DNA of 64,000 bases, taken from positions 1 to 64,000 of the forward strand of contig JBIOVM010000053.1 in assembly GCA_044867785.1 (NCBI GenBank), written 5' to 3'. Positions 25,354 to 34,480 of the stretch are shown here, one piece after another. The position numbers and the translations under genes are program-made. This DNA comes from DASRDR01 sp044867785 (GTDB lineage: Bacteria > Methylomirabilota > Methylomirabilia > Rokubacteriales > DASRDR01). Numbering within the stretch: position 1 is the first letter of the stretch; each line of letters opens with the position of its first letter. Below the pieces are notes generated by a model. That model saw only the letters and a program-made list of their open reading frames with translations. It did no database searches and had not been told where the DNA came from.

Positions 25354-26629
25354 TCTCGCCGGAAAGCGTGAAGCCGGGGCTCGCCGGCAGGTAGAGGACC
25401 GCGCCCTCGCGACGGGCCAGCACGTTCTCGACCACGATGGCGCGCATGAGCCAGATCGCCATCTCCTCGCTCTCGCACCGGACGCCGAGCCAGCCGGGCG
25501 GCCCGCCGGCCAGGACGTCGAGGCCCGTTACCATGCGGAGGCCCCGCTCGAGCTCGCGGAGCACCGCGGCGTAGCGGTCCGGCTCGGCGAGGACGGCCTC
25601 CCTGGGCGCCGGCTCGAGGAGCGTCCCGCGGTGAGGCGGCCCTCCGGCCAGGGCCAGCTCGCAGAACCCCTGCCACATGCGGTCCCACGCCACCGCGCCG
25701 TCCCGGTCGAGATCGAGCGCGGCGGCGCCCATCGGCCCCGGGCTGACCGCGATCCCGGCGTCCCGGTAGCGCGGCGGCAGCATGGCCGCCATGCGCTCCG
25801 GCAGGCCGACGGCCTCGCCGCCATGCGCGTGGGCGCCACGGAAGGCCTCGAGGAGGGCGGGGTCCACCGACCGGGCGTCCTCGCCGAGCGCGTCGAGGTA
25901 GCGGCGGACCAGCGCCGAGACGAGCGCCGGGTGGGACGCGAGCGGCGGCGCCACGAGGACCGACATCCTCGAGGTTCGCGCGGCGGCGGCCGCCGCCTGG
26001 AGCCGCCGCTGCGCTTGGCCCCCGAGCACGGCGTGCGGGACGAGGACGACGGCCCGCGCGCCGAGCCTGGTCCAGCGGGCCACGATCTCGCCGACGCTCG
26101 GGGGCGTGAGGTCCAGGAAGGCGTAGCCGACGTCGACCACGCGCTGCGCCTCCGAGACGAGTCGCGCGACCCGCGCCAGCTCCGCGTTGGCCAGGGGGTT
26201 GGCGTCGCCCGCTCCCACCAGCACGATGGCCGTGTCGATTGGGCGGAGCGGCCGGGGCCGCCCCCGCGCCCGCCGCATCGCCTCCTGTGCCCGATCGCCC
26301 AGCATGCGAGCGACGTCGTCGACGGCGGGCGGGGCGCCGCGGTGGATCGGGAGCCCGGGCCATCGCTGGGCGAGGGCGCCGATCGCCGCGTCGAGCCTCC
26401 GGTCCCTCGCGCCGCCCAGGCCGAGGGTGAGCGGGAGCACGACGAGCCGTGAGACGCCGCGCCCGAGGGACAGCGTGACCTGCGCGTCCAGCTCGTCGTG
26501 CGGCCCGTCGAGCCAGGCGACGGCCACCTCGCGCCCGAGCTGGGCCGCGAGGCGCCCGCCCAGTGCCGCGAGGGACCGCCGGGTGGCCGGCTCGCGGGGC
26601 GCGAGGAGGAGGAGGAGAGGGAGGTCCAC
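25289..26629 (-). CDS. CbiX-like chelatase-fold protein with C-terminal extension
   Basis: A 446-residue protein. Residues about 1-125 and 130-250 resemble two sirohydrochlorin chelatase (CbiX) domains: LVVLPLTLGLGGARDRRLDAA in the first, and GAGDANPLANAELARVARLV with VVLVPHAVLGGQ in the second. The first domain lacks the usual HGSR catalytic His (it reads LLAPREPAT). A C-terminal domain follows, containing RCESEEMAIWLMRAIVVENV and VAKTYHYWLEHARG, which I associate with CbiX-type fusion proteins but cannot name. No other cobalamin or sirohaem gene is nearby. It may chelate metal into a tetrapyrrole or have another role. It is convergent with the deacetylase and divergent from the ureohydrolase. 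Confidence 0.75.
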   Translation of the reverse strand: MDLPLLLLLAPREPATRRSLAALGGRLAAQLGREVAVAWLDGPHDELDAQVTLSLGRGVSRLVVLPLTLGLGGARDRRLDAAIGALAQRWPGLPIHRGAPPAVDDVARMLGDRAQEAMRRARGRPRPLRPIDTAIVLVGAGDANPLANAELARVARLVSEAQRVVDVGYAFLDLTPPSVGEIVARWTRLGARAVVLVPHAVLGGQAQRRLQAAAAAARTSRMSVLVAPPLASHPALVSALVRRYLDALGEDARSVDPALLEAFRGAHAHGGEAVGLPERMAAMLPPRYRDAGIAVSPGPMGAAALDLDRDGAVAWDRMWQGFCELALAGGPPHRGTLLEPAPREAVLAEPDRYAAVLRELERGLRMVTGLDVLAGGPPGWLGVRCESEEMAIWLMRAIVVENVLARREGAVLYLPASPGFTLSGEIKNVVTAVAKTYHYWLEHARG

Positions 26630-26724
26630 GGCGCCCTCCAGGATGCACCGGGCCGGGCGGTCCTCACCAGCGGCCGGCCCGTGATAGGATCGGCGGCGTC
26701 TCAGAACCCGGGAGGCGACCGATC

Positions 26725-27780
26725 ATGGCGGAAGACCGGCTCAACCTGCCGTTCACGGGTCTCGTCTCGTTCATGCGCGCGCCCGCGGTCACGGACTTCA
26801 CGCGGCTCGACGCCGACATCGCCATCCTCGGCGCCCCGACCGACGAGGGCACGCCGTGGAAGCCCGGCTCCCGGTTCGCCCCCCGGAAGATCCGGGAGAT
26901 GTCGGTCCGGTACGCCGGGTACGGACCCACGCAGAGCCAGAAGGGCTACTACGACATCGAGGAGGACCGCCGCTACCTGGAGTACGAGCGCCAGCACAAT
27001 CGCATCGTCGACTGCGGCGACTCCGACATCATCTACACCAACGTCCGCCGCACGTTCGACAACATCACGAAGGACGTGCGGCGGATCCTGCGGGCCGGGG
27101 CTTTTCCCGTCGTGCTCGGGGGCGACCACGCGGTTACCTATCCCGTGGTCCGGGCATACGAGGAGCGCCTGAACGTCGTCCACTTCGACGCGCACCTGGA
27201 CTACCGGCCGTTCGTCCACGGGGTCCAGTGGGCGAACGGCAACCCGATCCGGAACGTCGCGCAGCTCAAGACGTGCCATCACATCATCCAGGTCGGGATC
27301 CGGAGCCTGCGCACCAGCCAGTCGGACGTGGCCGACTCGCGGGCGCGCGGGAACGACATCGTGACCGTGCCCGAGCTGAAGCGGCGCGGCGCCAAGGCCA
27401 TCGTCGACCGCCTGCCGGCGACCGAGCCGGTCTACGTGTCGATCGACATCGACGTCCTGGACCTCCCGCTGGTGCCGGGCTGCTCCTCCTCGGAGCCGAA
27501 CGGGCTCACGTACGACGAGCTCCGGCAGGCGCTGTTCGCGATCGCCCGGGGCCGCGAGGTGATCGGCTTCGACATGGTCGAGGTCAACCCGATGATCGAC
27601 GTCGCCTCCGACAACACCTCGCTCGTGGCGACCCAGCTGACCATCGAGTTCCTGGGGCGGATCGTCGAGCACCCCGGGTACCGGAAGCGGCATCCGATGA
27701 AGGCCCCGATCAAGGCTCCGGCCGAGCGCGTTGCCCTCCGCGCCCGGCGCGCGCGGCGGCGTCCCGCCCGGGCCCGGTGA
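26725..27780 (+). CDS. Ureohydrolase (agmatinase/arginase family)
   Basis: A 351-residue binuclear-manganese hydrolase that splits guanidino compounds to urea and an amine. All metal-ligand motifs are present: GGDHAVTYP (His 135), DAHLD (155-159) and IDIDVLD (Asp 241 and 243). The ATG at 26725 is preceded by GGGAGG; the frame extends upstream to 26563 but without protein-like sequence. An extended -10-like TGATAGGAT lies at 26682-26690. Substrate specificity (agmatine, guanidinobutyrate, others) cannot be read. Its stop overlaps the DUF1989 gene (GTGA), so the urea or amine product may be used together with that protein. The C-terminal about 25 residues are Arg/Ala-rich. Confidence 0.92.
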   Translation: MAEDRLNLPFTGLVSFMRAPAVTDFTRLDADIAILGAPTDEGTPWKPGSRFAPRKIREMSVRYAGYGPTQSQKGYYDIEEDRRYLEYERQHNRIVDCGDSDIIYTNVRRTFDNITKDVRRILRAGAFPVVLGGDHAVTYPVVRAYEERLNVVHFDAHLDYRPFVHGVQWANGNPIRNVAQLKTCHHIIQVGIRSLRTSQSDVADSRARGNDIVTVPELKRRGAKAIVDRLPATEPVYVSIDIDVLDLPLVPGCSSSEPNGLTYDELRQALFAIARGREVIGFDMVEVNPMIDVASDNTSLVATQLTIEFLGRIVEHPGYRKRHPMKAPIKAPAERVALRARRARRRPARAR

Positions 27781-28373
27781 GCGACGCCCCGCGCGACTTC
27801 ATCATCCCGGCGGGCCACGCCCGAATGTGGCGGATGCGGGCTGGGGAGCGGGTGACCATCGCCCAGACCGAGGGCCACCAGGTGGGCGACCTGGTGGCGC
27901 TCAACGCGGCCGACGTCACCGAGTTCCTGAGCCCGAGCCACACGCGCCGGTGCCTGAACGCGATCCGGCTGACGCGCGGCGCGAGCCTCTACACGAACCA
28001 CCGCGAGCCCATCCTCGACCTGGTGGAGGACACTGTCGGGGTCCACGACTTCCTGGCGCCGGCCTGCGACCCCTACCGCTATCGCCGCGACTTCGGCGTC
28101 GAGGACCACCGGAGCTGCCGGATGAACTTCGTCGAGGCCCTCGCCACGCTGGACCTCCCCGCGTGGCGGATCCCGGACCCCGTGAACTTCTTCCAGCACT
28201 CCCCGGTCCTCGCGGACGGGCGCTACCTGAGCGCCGCCTCGCCGGCCGGGCCTGGCGACTACGTGACGCTGCTCGCGCGCATGGACCTCGTCGCGGCCTG
28301 CTCGGCGTGCCCGCAGGACCTGGCACCGACGAACGCCGGCCGGCCGACCGATCTCCGCGTCAGGCTCGGGTGA
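27777..28373 (+). CDS. DUF1989 / urea carboxylase-associated family protein
   Basis: A 198-residue protein of the DUF1989 family, often found beside urea carboxylase/allophanate hydrolase genes and thought to act in urea or guanidine-related metabolism. Typical features are IIPAGHARMWRMRAGERV, EGHQVGDLVALNA, FLSPSHTR and CRMNFVEAL near the middle, plus a Cys pair CSACPQD close to the C-terminus that could bind metal. It starts with GTG at 27777 in a GTGA overlap with the ureohydrolase. Context supports a shared role in nitrogen release from guanidino compounds. No urea carboxylase is encoded in this window. Confidence 0.86.
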   Translation: MSDAPRDFIIPAGHARMWRMRAGERVTIAQTEGHQVGDLVALNAADVTEFLSPSHTRRCLNAIRLTRGASLYTNHREPILDLVEDTVGVHDFLAPACDPYRYRRDFGVEDHRSCRMNFVEALATLDLPAWRIPDPVNFFQHSPVLADGRYLSAASPAGPGDYVTLLARMDLVAACSACPQDLAPTNAGRPTDLRVRLG

Positions 28374-28410
28374 GGCCCCTGGACCGCACGGCGACGCACG
28401 GCAAGGCCCG

Positions 28411-28440
28411 TTGACGGCCCGCGCCGAACGATGCTCTACT
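28411..28440 (+). promoter_or_regulatory. Putative sigma-70 promoter upstream of the RidA-family gene
   Basis: TTGACG (28411-28416, 5 of 6), an 18-base spacer and TCTACT (28435-28440, 4 of 6) precede the RidA start at 28498 by about 58 bases. A perfect 7-bp inverted repeat ACTCGGG/CCCGAGT (28438-28444 and 28474-28480) overlaps the expected transcription start and could be an operator or leader hairpin. Confidence 0.42.
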
Positions 28441-28497
28441 CGGGCTGACGCATCGCCGTTTTCACCTTGCCGTCCCGAGTCACGGGAGACGTCTCGA

Positions 28498-28902
28498 ATG
28501 CCCAAGCAGTTCATCCGGCAGTTCGACGCCTCGGCGTACAAGCACGGCGCGCGCGGCATCTACTCCATGGCCATCCGGACCCGCGGCGACTTCGTCTTCC
28601 TCCGGGGCCAGACCGGCTTCGACCTGGAGGGGAACTTCGTCGGCCGGGGCGACCCGGGCGCGCAGGCCGAGCAGGCGTGCCGGAACGTCCGGCAGCTGAT
28701 GGAGGAAGCGGGCGGGAGCATCAAGGACGTCTGCAAGCTCACGGTGTTCGTGACGGACGTCGCCTACCGCCCGGCGGTCTACGAGATGATCGAGCGCCAC
28801 TTCGAGGGAGTCCACCACTGCAGCACCGGCGTGGTCGTACAGGGCCTGGCGCTACCCGAGCTCCTGGTCGAGATCGACGCCTTCGCGGTGATCGACCGGT
28901 GA
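28498..28902 (+). CDS. RidA/YjgF family protein
   Basis: A 134-residue RidA-family protein. These enzymes hydrolyse reactive enamine/imine intermediates or, in catabolic operons, act as related deaminases. The fold features are GDFVFLRGQTGFDLEG, AEQACRNVRQLMEEAGGS, and DVCKLTVFVTD near the middle, with LPELLVEIDAFAVI at the end. The usual Arg of archetypal RidA appears replaced, since the segment is LALPELLVEID rather than xRxxxPxxxxVEIE with Arg before the loop, so a divergent subfamily is possible. The ATG at 28498 has GGGAG upstream. It lies directly before a Dpp-type importer and belongs with nitrogen compound catabolism. Confidence 0.9.
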   Translation: MPKQFIRQFDASAYKHGARGIYSMAIRTRGDFVFLRGQTGFDLEGNFVGRGDPGAQAEQACRNVRQLMEEAGGSIKDVCKLTVFVTDVAYRPAVYEMIERHFEGVHHCSTGVVVQGLALPELLVEIDAFAVIDR

Positions 28903-28933
28903 CCGGCGCGGCCGCGCGAGGAGGAGGGGGGCG

Positions 28934-30505
28934 ATGAGGGGGAGTCAGAGGCGCGAGCAGGAGACGGACATGACGCGGCGGCAGCTGTTCCGGCTGGCCG
29001 CGGTGGGCGGCGCGCTCGGGGCGGCGGAGCCGATCGTCCGGAGCCGGGGGCACGGCCGGGCCTGGGCCCAGACCCCGCGCGCGGGCGGGACACTCAAGAT
29101 GGCCTGGGCCAGCTCGCCGCGGACGCTGGATCCGGCGCTGACGATCCAGGGCGACGAGTACATGATCACCCAGGCGGCCTACGACAACCTGACCCGCGTC
29201 GACGAGAACCTGCGACCGCAGCCCATGCTGGCCACCCAGTGGACCCCCGACGCGCAGTCGAAGGTCTGGACGTTCACCCTGCGGAAGGGCGTGAAGTTCC
29301 ACCACGGTCGCGAGCTCAAGGCCAGCGACGTCGTCTTCACGTTCGAACGCATCCTGGATCCGAAGACCGGCTCGCCGGGGCGGAACGCGATGGGACCCAT
29401 CGAGAAGGTGGAGGCGGTCGACGACTACACGGTCCGCTTCCGGATGGCGACCCCCTACGCCGACCTGCCGGTCAGCGTCGGCGTTACGTTCGGCCGCATC
29501 GTGCCCGCCGACCGCGCCGATAAGCTGGCGACCGAGCCGTCGGGGACCGGTCCCTTCCGGGTCGTCGAGTTCAAGCCGGGCGAGCGCACGCGGATGGTGC
29601 GGTTCGCGGATTACTGGGACAAGCCCCGCCCGTACCTCGACGAGCTGTGGCAGGTCAACATGCCGCAGCAGGCGACCCAGGTCGCGTCCCTCAGCGGCGG
29701 CGACGTCCACATGATGTTCGAGGTCCCGGTGGCGTTCATCGGGACGCTGGAGAAGGCCCGGGGCGTGTCCCTCGTGTCGGTGAAGAGCACGTCGTTCCAG
29801 CCCGTGGTCATGGCGACCGACCGCAAGCCCTTCGACGACAACCGCGTGCGCCTGGCCATGAAGCTCCTCCTCGACCGTGAGGCGATCATCAAGGCCATCT
29901 GGCAGGGGCGCGGGACCATCGCCAACGATCATCCGGTGCCGGACATCAACCCGTTCCACGTCGCGCTGCCCCAGCGGACGCGTGACGTTGCGCGGGCCAA
30001 GCAGCTCCTCGCCGAGGCGGGTCACCCCCAGGGGTTCAGCACGGAGATCTGGACGTCGAACGAGCGGGTCGGGATGCAAGAGCTGGCCGTCGCCGTCCAG
30101 CAGATGGTGGCGCCCGTCGGCGTCAAGATCGAGGTCAAGACCGTCCCGTGGTCGGTCTTCAACTCGAACGTCTACAAGAAGGAAGGGCTCTACATCAATA
30201 ACTGGTTCGGGCGGGCGACGACCGACGAGACGCTCTTCCCCTACTTCCACTCGACCGGGAGCTGGAACGAGGGAAAGTACGCGAACCCGAAGCTCGACAA
30301 GCTTCTCGAGGACGGTCGCTCGCTCACCGAGGCCGGGAAGCGCAAGGAGGCGTACGCCGAGGCGCAGAAGGTGATCTCCGACGAGGGGCACTACGCAGTC
30401 GTCTACCACACCCAGTACACGAGCGCGATGCGGTCGAGCGTCAAGGGCTACACGCTCCACCCGCTCCGCTGGTGCGACTTCCGCACCACCTTCCTCGAGG
30501 CCTGA
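28934..30505 (+). CDS. Dpp-type ABC transporter substrate-binding protein (SBP family 5)
   Basis: A 523-residue periplasmic binding protein of family 5. A twin-arginine motif TRRQLFRLA begins 13 residues in, followed by a hydrophobic stretch and AWAQ, so Tat export is likely. Two starts are possible: the ATG at 28934 (GGAGGAGGGG upstream) and the ATG at 28970 (AGGAG, 6 bases away); I give the longer one. Family hallmarks: RTLDPALTI, FTLRKGVKFHHGRELKA, EPSGTGPFRV. It is close in layout to the protein at 42174-43685, sharing segments such as NNWFGR and DETL. A strong hairpin follows the stop. Confidence 0.93.
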   Translation: MRGSQRREQETDMTRRQLFRLAAVGGALGAAEPIVRSRGHGRAWAQTPRAGGTLKMAWASSPRTLDPALTIQGDEYMITQAAYDNLTRVDENLRPQPMLATQWTPDAQSKVWTFTLRKGVKFHHGRELKASDVVFTFERILDPKTGSPGRNAMGPIEKVEAVDDYTVRFRMATPYADLPVSVGVTFGRIVPADRADKLATEPSGTGPFRVVEFKPGERTRMVRFADYWDKPRPYLDELWQVNMPQQATQVASLSGGDVHMMFEVPVAFIGTLEKARGVSLVSVKSTSFQPVVMATDRKPFDDNRVRLAMKLLLDREAIIKAIWQGRGTIANDHPVPDINPFHVALPQRTRDVARAKQLLAEAGHPQGFSTEIWTSNERVGMQELAVAVQQMVAPVGVKIEVKTVPWSVFNSNVYKKEGLYINNWFGRATTDETLFPYFHSTGSWNEGKYANPKLDKLLEDGRSLTEAGKRKEAYAEAQKVISDEGHYAVVYHTQYTSAMRSSVKGYTLHPLRWCDFRTTFLEA

Positions 30506-30510
30506 TCGCG

Positions 30511-30539
30511 GGGAGGGGGGCCCCCCGGCCCCCCCTCCC
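30511..30539 (+). terminator. Strong GC hairpin between binding-protein and permease genes
   Basis: GGGAGGGGGG (30511-30520) pairs perfectly with CCCCCCTCCC (30530-30539), leaving a 9-base loop, 6 bases after the binding-protein stop and 19 bases before the permease start. There is no U-run. Its position matches the hairpins at 8888 and 43700, so it probably sets the ratio of binding protein to permease. Confidence 0.6.
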
Positions 30540-30558
30540 GCCTCCTCCCCCGCGCTCG

Positions 30559-31506
30559 ATGCGCGTCGTCGCCTTCCTGGGCCGGCGCCTCCTCCTGGTC
30601 GCGCTGGTGATGGCGATCGTGTCGGTGCTGATCTTCGCGGTCGTCCAGATCCTGCCCGGCGATGTCGCGGTGATGATCCTCGGCACCTCGGCCACGCCCG
30701 CCGACCTCGCCGCCCTCCGCGTCAAGCTCGGGCTCGACCGTCCGGCGCCGCTCCGCTACCTCGACTGGATCGGGGGCGCCATCCGCGGCGACTGGGGGGC
30801 GTCGCTCCTCTACCAGGTCCCGGTACGGCCCTTGGTGCTCGAGCGGCTCGGCCGGTCCGCGGTGCTGGCCGGGCTCGCGCTGGTGGTGGCGGTGCCGCTG
30901 GCCGTGGGGCTGGGCGCACTCTCGGCGCTCCGGCGCGGACGACTCGTCGACCAGGCGGTCGGCCTGACGACGCTCGTGGCGGTCTCCCTCCCCGAGTTCA
31001 TCATCGGGACGGTCCTGGTCCTGGTGGTCGCGTTCCAGTTCGACCTCCTGCCGCCGTCGAGCCTGATCGACCCCGAGACGAGCCTCTGGAGGGCGGCTCC
31101 CAGCCTGATCCTGCCGACGCTCACGCTGGTCCTGGCGCTGCTCGCGCACATGATCCGCATGACCCGCGCGAGCATGCTCGAGGTGCTCGAGCAGCCGTAC
31201 GTCCGGGCGGCGCGGCTCCGGGGGCTCCGGCCCCGCCGGGTCGCGCTCCGCCACGCGCTCCGGAACGCGCTCCTGCCCACCGTGGGGATCATCGCCATCA
31301 ACGTGGGGTACCTGATCGGCGGCATCGTCGTCGTCGAGACCGTCTTCGCCTATCCCGGGCTCGGCCGGCTCATGGTGGACGCGGTCAACCACCGCGACGT
31401 CCCGGTCATCCAGATGGCCGCGCTCCTCATCGCCCTCACCTACGCGCTCGCGAACCTGGCGGCCGATCTGGCCTACGCATACCTCGACCCCCGGATCCGG
31501 TACTGA
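30559..31506 (+). CDS. Dpp-type ABC transporter permease (DppB-like)
   Basis: Inner-membrane permease, 315 residues from the ATG at 30559; the upstream in-frame extension is the Pro-rich translation of the hairpin and is excluded. N-terminal helix FLGRRLLLVALVMAIVSVLI, DppB segments LPGDVAVMILG and LRVKLGLDRPAPLRY, an EAA loop EQPYVRAARLRGLRPRRVALRHALRNALLP and the terminal YLDPRIRY are all present. Partner: the DppC-like protein at 31511. Confidence 0.94.
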   Translation: MRVVAFLGRRLLLVALVMAIVSVLIFAVVQILPGDVAVMILGTSATPADLAALRVKLGLDRPAPLRYLDWIGGAIRGDWGASLLYQVPVRPLVLERLGRSAVLAGLALVVAVPLAVGLGALSALRRGRLVDQAVGLTTLVAVSLPEFIIGTVLVLVVAFQFDLLPPSSLIDPETSLWRAAPSLILPTLTLVLALLAHMIRMTRASMLEVLEQPYVRAARLRGLRPRRVALRHALRNALLPTVGIIAINVGYLIGGIVVVETVFAYPGLGRLMVDAVNHRDVPVIQMAALLIALTYALANLAADLAYAYLDPRIRY

Positions 31507-31510
31507 CCCG

Positions 31511-32377
31511 ATGGGCGCGACCCCGGTCCGCAGCGGAGCCGCCTTCGTCCGGGCCGTGCTCCTCGGCTCGCCGACGGCCGCCGTCGGAACGGCGCTCCTG
31601 GCCGTGCACCTGGGGCTCGCGCTCTTCGGCCCGACGCTCGCCCCGCGGGACTTCGCGCAGTTCGACATCCTCCACGCACTCGAGCCCCCGTCGCGCGAGT
31701 TCTGGGGCGGCACCGACCAGTTCGGCCGGGACCAGCTGAGCCGCGTCATGTGGGGGGCGCGGGGGACGCTGCTCCTGGCGACGGCCAGCACGCTCCTCGG
31801 CGTGGGGCTCGGGGTGATCGTGGGGATGACGGGAGCGTTCTACCGGGGCCTGGTCGACGAGGTGCTGATGCGGATCGTCGACGCGCTCATGGCGCTCCCG
31901 GCGCTCCTCCTCGCCATGCTGCTCCTGACCACCGTCGGCGCCAATCCCGTCTATGTCGCGCTCGGCATCGGCGTGGTCTTCATGCCGCGCTCGGCGCGCG
32001 TCGTCCGGGGGATCGCCCTCTCGCTCGCCGCCGCCGAGTTCATCGACGCGGCTCGGGCGCGCGGCGAGCGCGGGCCCTACATCATCTTCGCCGAGATGCT
32101 GCCGAACGCCTGGGCGCCCATCATCGTGGAGCTGACGATCCGGTTCGCCTACGCGATCCTGCTCGCCACGTCGCTCGGCTTCCTGGGCTTGGGCGCACAG
32201 CCCCCGGCCCCCGACTGGGGCCTCATGATCAACGAGGCGCTCCCGTTCCTCGCCCAGGCGCCGTGGCTCGCCATCCTGCCCGCCGTCGCCATCTCGACGG
32301 TCGTCGTGGGGGCGAACCTGGTGGGGGACGCCCTCCGGGAGACGCTCGCCCTCCGGAACCTGGGGGAAGCCGCATGA
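31511..32377 (+). CDS. Dpp-type ABC transporter permease (DppC-like)
   Basis: Inner-membrane permease, 288 residues. DppC hallmark WGGTDQFGRDQLSRVMWGAR is near residues 61-80; the EAA loop reads FIDAARARGERGPYIIFAEMLPN; the C-terminus is LVGDALRETLALRNL. It starts 4 bases after DppB and overlaps the fused ATPase gene (ATGA), so the whole importer is translationally linked. Confidence 0.94.
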   Translation: MGATPVRSGAAFVRAVLLGSPTAAVGTALLAVHLGLALFGPTLAPRDFAQFDILHALEPPSREFWGGTDQFGRDQLSRVMWGARGTLLLATASTLLGVGLGVIVGMTGAFYRGLVDEVLMRIVDALMALPALLLAMLLLTTVGANPVYVALGIGVVFMPRSARVVRGIALSLAAAEFIDAARARGERGPYIIFAEMLPNAWAPIIVELTIRFAYAILLATSLGFLGLGAQPPAPDWGLMINEALPFLAQAPWLAILPAVAISTVVVGANLVGDALRETLALRNLGEAA

Positions 32378-34467
32378 CGGCGGCGGCCGGCGCCGGCCCG
32401 GTTCTCGCGGTCCGGGATCTCGAGGTCACATATCCGGCTGCCGGCGGGCCGGTGCGCGCGGTCCGCGGTGTCTCCTTCACGCTCCCGCCCGGACGGGTCC
32501 TGGGGCTGGTCGGCGAGTCGGGCTCGGGGAAGAGCACGACGGCACTGGCCGTGATGGGCGCCCTCGGGGCTGGGGTCCGCGTGACCGGCGAGGTCCGCTT
32601 CCGCGGCGAGGACCTCGTCGGCAAGACGGCGCGGGAGCTGCGGCCGCTCTGGGGGCGGCGGCTCGCCATGGTGTTCCAGGACCCGGCGGGCACGCTCAAC
32701 CCCGTGCTCACGGTCGGGGACCAGCTCGGCGAGGTGCTCACCGAGCACGAGCGGCTCGGGCGCGCCGCCGCCCGGGCGCGGGCGCAGGAGCTCCTCGCCG
32801 CCGTCCAGCTCCCGAACCCCGGCGCCACGGCGCGGCGCTATCCGCACCAGCTCTCCGGCGGCCAGCAGCAGCGGGTCTCGATCGCGCTCGCGCTGGCGTG
32901 CGACCCGGACCTCCTGGTCCTCGACGAGCCGACCACGGGACTCGACGTGACGACCGAGGCGCGCATCCTCGACCTCATCGAGGGGCTGCGCCGGCGGACG
33001 GCGGCGAGCATTCTCTACATCACCCACAACCTGGGCGTCATCGGCCGGCTCGCGCACGAGGTGGCGGTGATGTACGCCGGCGAGATCGTCGAGCAGGGGC
33101 CGGTCGACGCGGTCTTCGAGCGGCCCCGTCACCCCTACACGGTGGCGCTCCTCGACTGCCTCCCGCGCATCGACCGCCCGCCCGCTGCCCGGCTCCTGCC
33201 GGCGATCGAGGGGACGCTGCCCGATCCGCGCGCGGCCATCGAGGCCTGCCTCTTCGCCCCACGCTGCCCGCTGGCGGACGCCCGCTGTCATGCCGAGCGC
33301 CCCGGGCGGTTCGAGGTCGGTCCGGCACATGGCGCGCGCTGCTTCCACTGGCCGCGCGTCCCTGCGCCGGGGACGGCGCGGCCGCCTACCCTCGCCCTCC
33401 CCACCGCGCCGCCCGCGCGGTCCGGGCCGCTCCTGGAGGCGCTCCGGCTGGTCCACCACTACCGGCCGGCGAGGGGCGGCGGCGTCTTCCGGCCACCGCC
33501 CGCGGTCCGGGCCGTCGACGGGCTCTCGCTCGGCGTGTCGAGGGGAGAGACGCTGGCCGTCGTCGGGGAGAGCGGATCGGGGAAGACGACGGCCGCCCGC
33601 TGCGTCGTGGGCCTGCTGCAGCCGACGGCGGGGGAGATCCGGGTCGACAGCGACCCGGTGCCGCGCCGGCCGGCGGCGTGGCCCCGCGCCCTCCGGCGGC
33701 GGCTCCAGATCGTCTTCCAGAACCCCGACCTCACGCTCAACCCGCGCCGCTCGATCCTCCACGCGGTCGCCCGGCCGCTGGCGCTGTTCGGCCTGGCGGA
33801 GCGGGGGCGCCGCCGGGCGGTCGCCGCCCGGCTGCTGGAGGCGGTGGGACTGGAGGCGCGCCACCTCGATCTCCGGCCTGCCCAGCTCTCGGGCGGGCAG
33901 CGCCAGCGGGTCGCCATCGCGCGCGCCTTCGCCGGCCGGGCGGATCTCGTCGTGTGCGATGAGCCCACCTCGGCCCTCGACGTGTCCGTGCAGGCCACGG
34001 TGCTGAACCTCCTCGCCTCGCTCCAGGCCGAGGCCCACACCTCGTACCTCTTCATCTCCCACGACCTCTCCATCGTGCGCCACATCGCCGACCGGGTGGC
34101 CGTCCTCTATCTCGGGCGTGTCGTCGAGGAAGGCGCGACCGAGGACGTCTTCCGGCCGCCGTGGCATCCCTACACCGAGGCGCTCCTCTCGGCGGTGCCC
34201 ACGCTGGGCGGGCCGCCGGCCACCGGGGCGATCCGCCTCGAGGGCCCCGCGGCCAACCCGGCCGCGCCGCCCCCAGGCTGCCCGTTCCACCCCCGCTGCC
34301 CGCGCAAGCTCGGCCCGGTCTGCGAGACGCAGACCCCGCCCGTCCTGACGGGCGAGCGTGGTCACGCCATCGCCTGCCACATCCCGCGGGCTGACCTCCT
34401 CCGGCTCCAGGCAGAATCTGCAGGCCCGCGGCCGCGCGACGCCGCGACGCCGGAGCCGCCCGCATGA
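32374..34467 (+). CDS. Fused Dpp-type ABC transporter ATPase (DppD-DppF in one chain)
   Basis: A 697-residue cytoplasmic protein with two complete ABC ATPase modules. Module 1: Walker A GESGSGKST (47-55), signature LSGGQQQR (160-167), Walker B LVLDEP (181-186), His loop ITHNLGV. Module 2: Walker A GESGSGKTT (398-406), signature LSGGQRQR, Walker B VCDEP, ISHDLS. Each module is followed by an oligopeptide-transporter C-terminal segment with conserved cysteines (CLFAPRCPLADARC; CPFHPRCPRKLGPVC). Standard Dpp systems use two separate proteins; here both halves are joined. The start at 32374 is fixed by the ATGA overlap with the DppC-like gene; a longer frame to 31750 lies inside that gene. Confidence 0.95.
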   Translation: MTAAAGAGPVLAVRDLEVTYPAAGGPVRAVRGVSFTLPPGRVLGLVGESGSGKSTTALAVMGALGAGVRVTGEVRFRGEDLVGKTARELRPLWGRRLAMVFQDPAGTLNPVLTVGDQLGEVLTEHERLGRAAARARAQELLAAVQLPNPGATARRYPHQLSGGQQQRVSIALALACDPDLLVLDEPTTGLDVTTEARILDLIEGLRRRTAASILYITHNLGVIGRLAHEVAVMYAGEIVEQGPVDAVFERPRHPYTVALLDCLPRIDRPPAARLLPAIEGTLPDPRAAIEACLFAPRCPLADARCHAERPGRFEVGPAHGARCFHWPRVPAPGTARPPTLALPTAPPARSGPLLEALRLVHHYRPARGGGVFRPPPAVRAVDGLSLGVSRGETLAVVGESGSGKTTAARCVVGLLQPTAGEIRVDSDPVPRRPAAWPRALRRRLQIVFQNPDLTLNPRRSILHAVARPLALFGLAERGRRRAVAARLLEAVGLEARHLDLRPAQLSGGQRQRVAIARAFAGRADLVVCDEPTSALDVSVQATVLNLLASLQAEAHTSYLFISHDLSIVRHIADRVAVLYLGRVVEEGATEDVFRPPWHPYTEALLSAVPTLGGPPATGAIRLEGPAANPAAPPPGCPFHPRCPRKLGPVCETQTPPVLTGERGHAIACHIPRADLLRLQAESAGPRPRDAATPEPPA

Positions 34468-34480
34468 GGAGTGAGCTATC

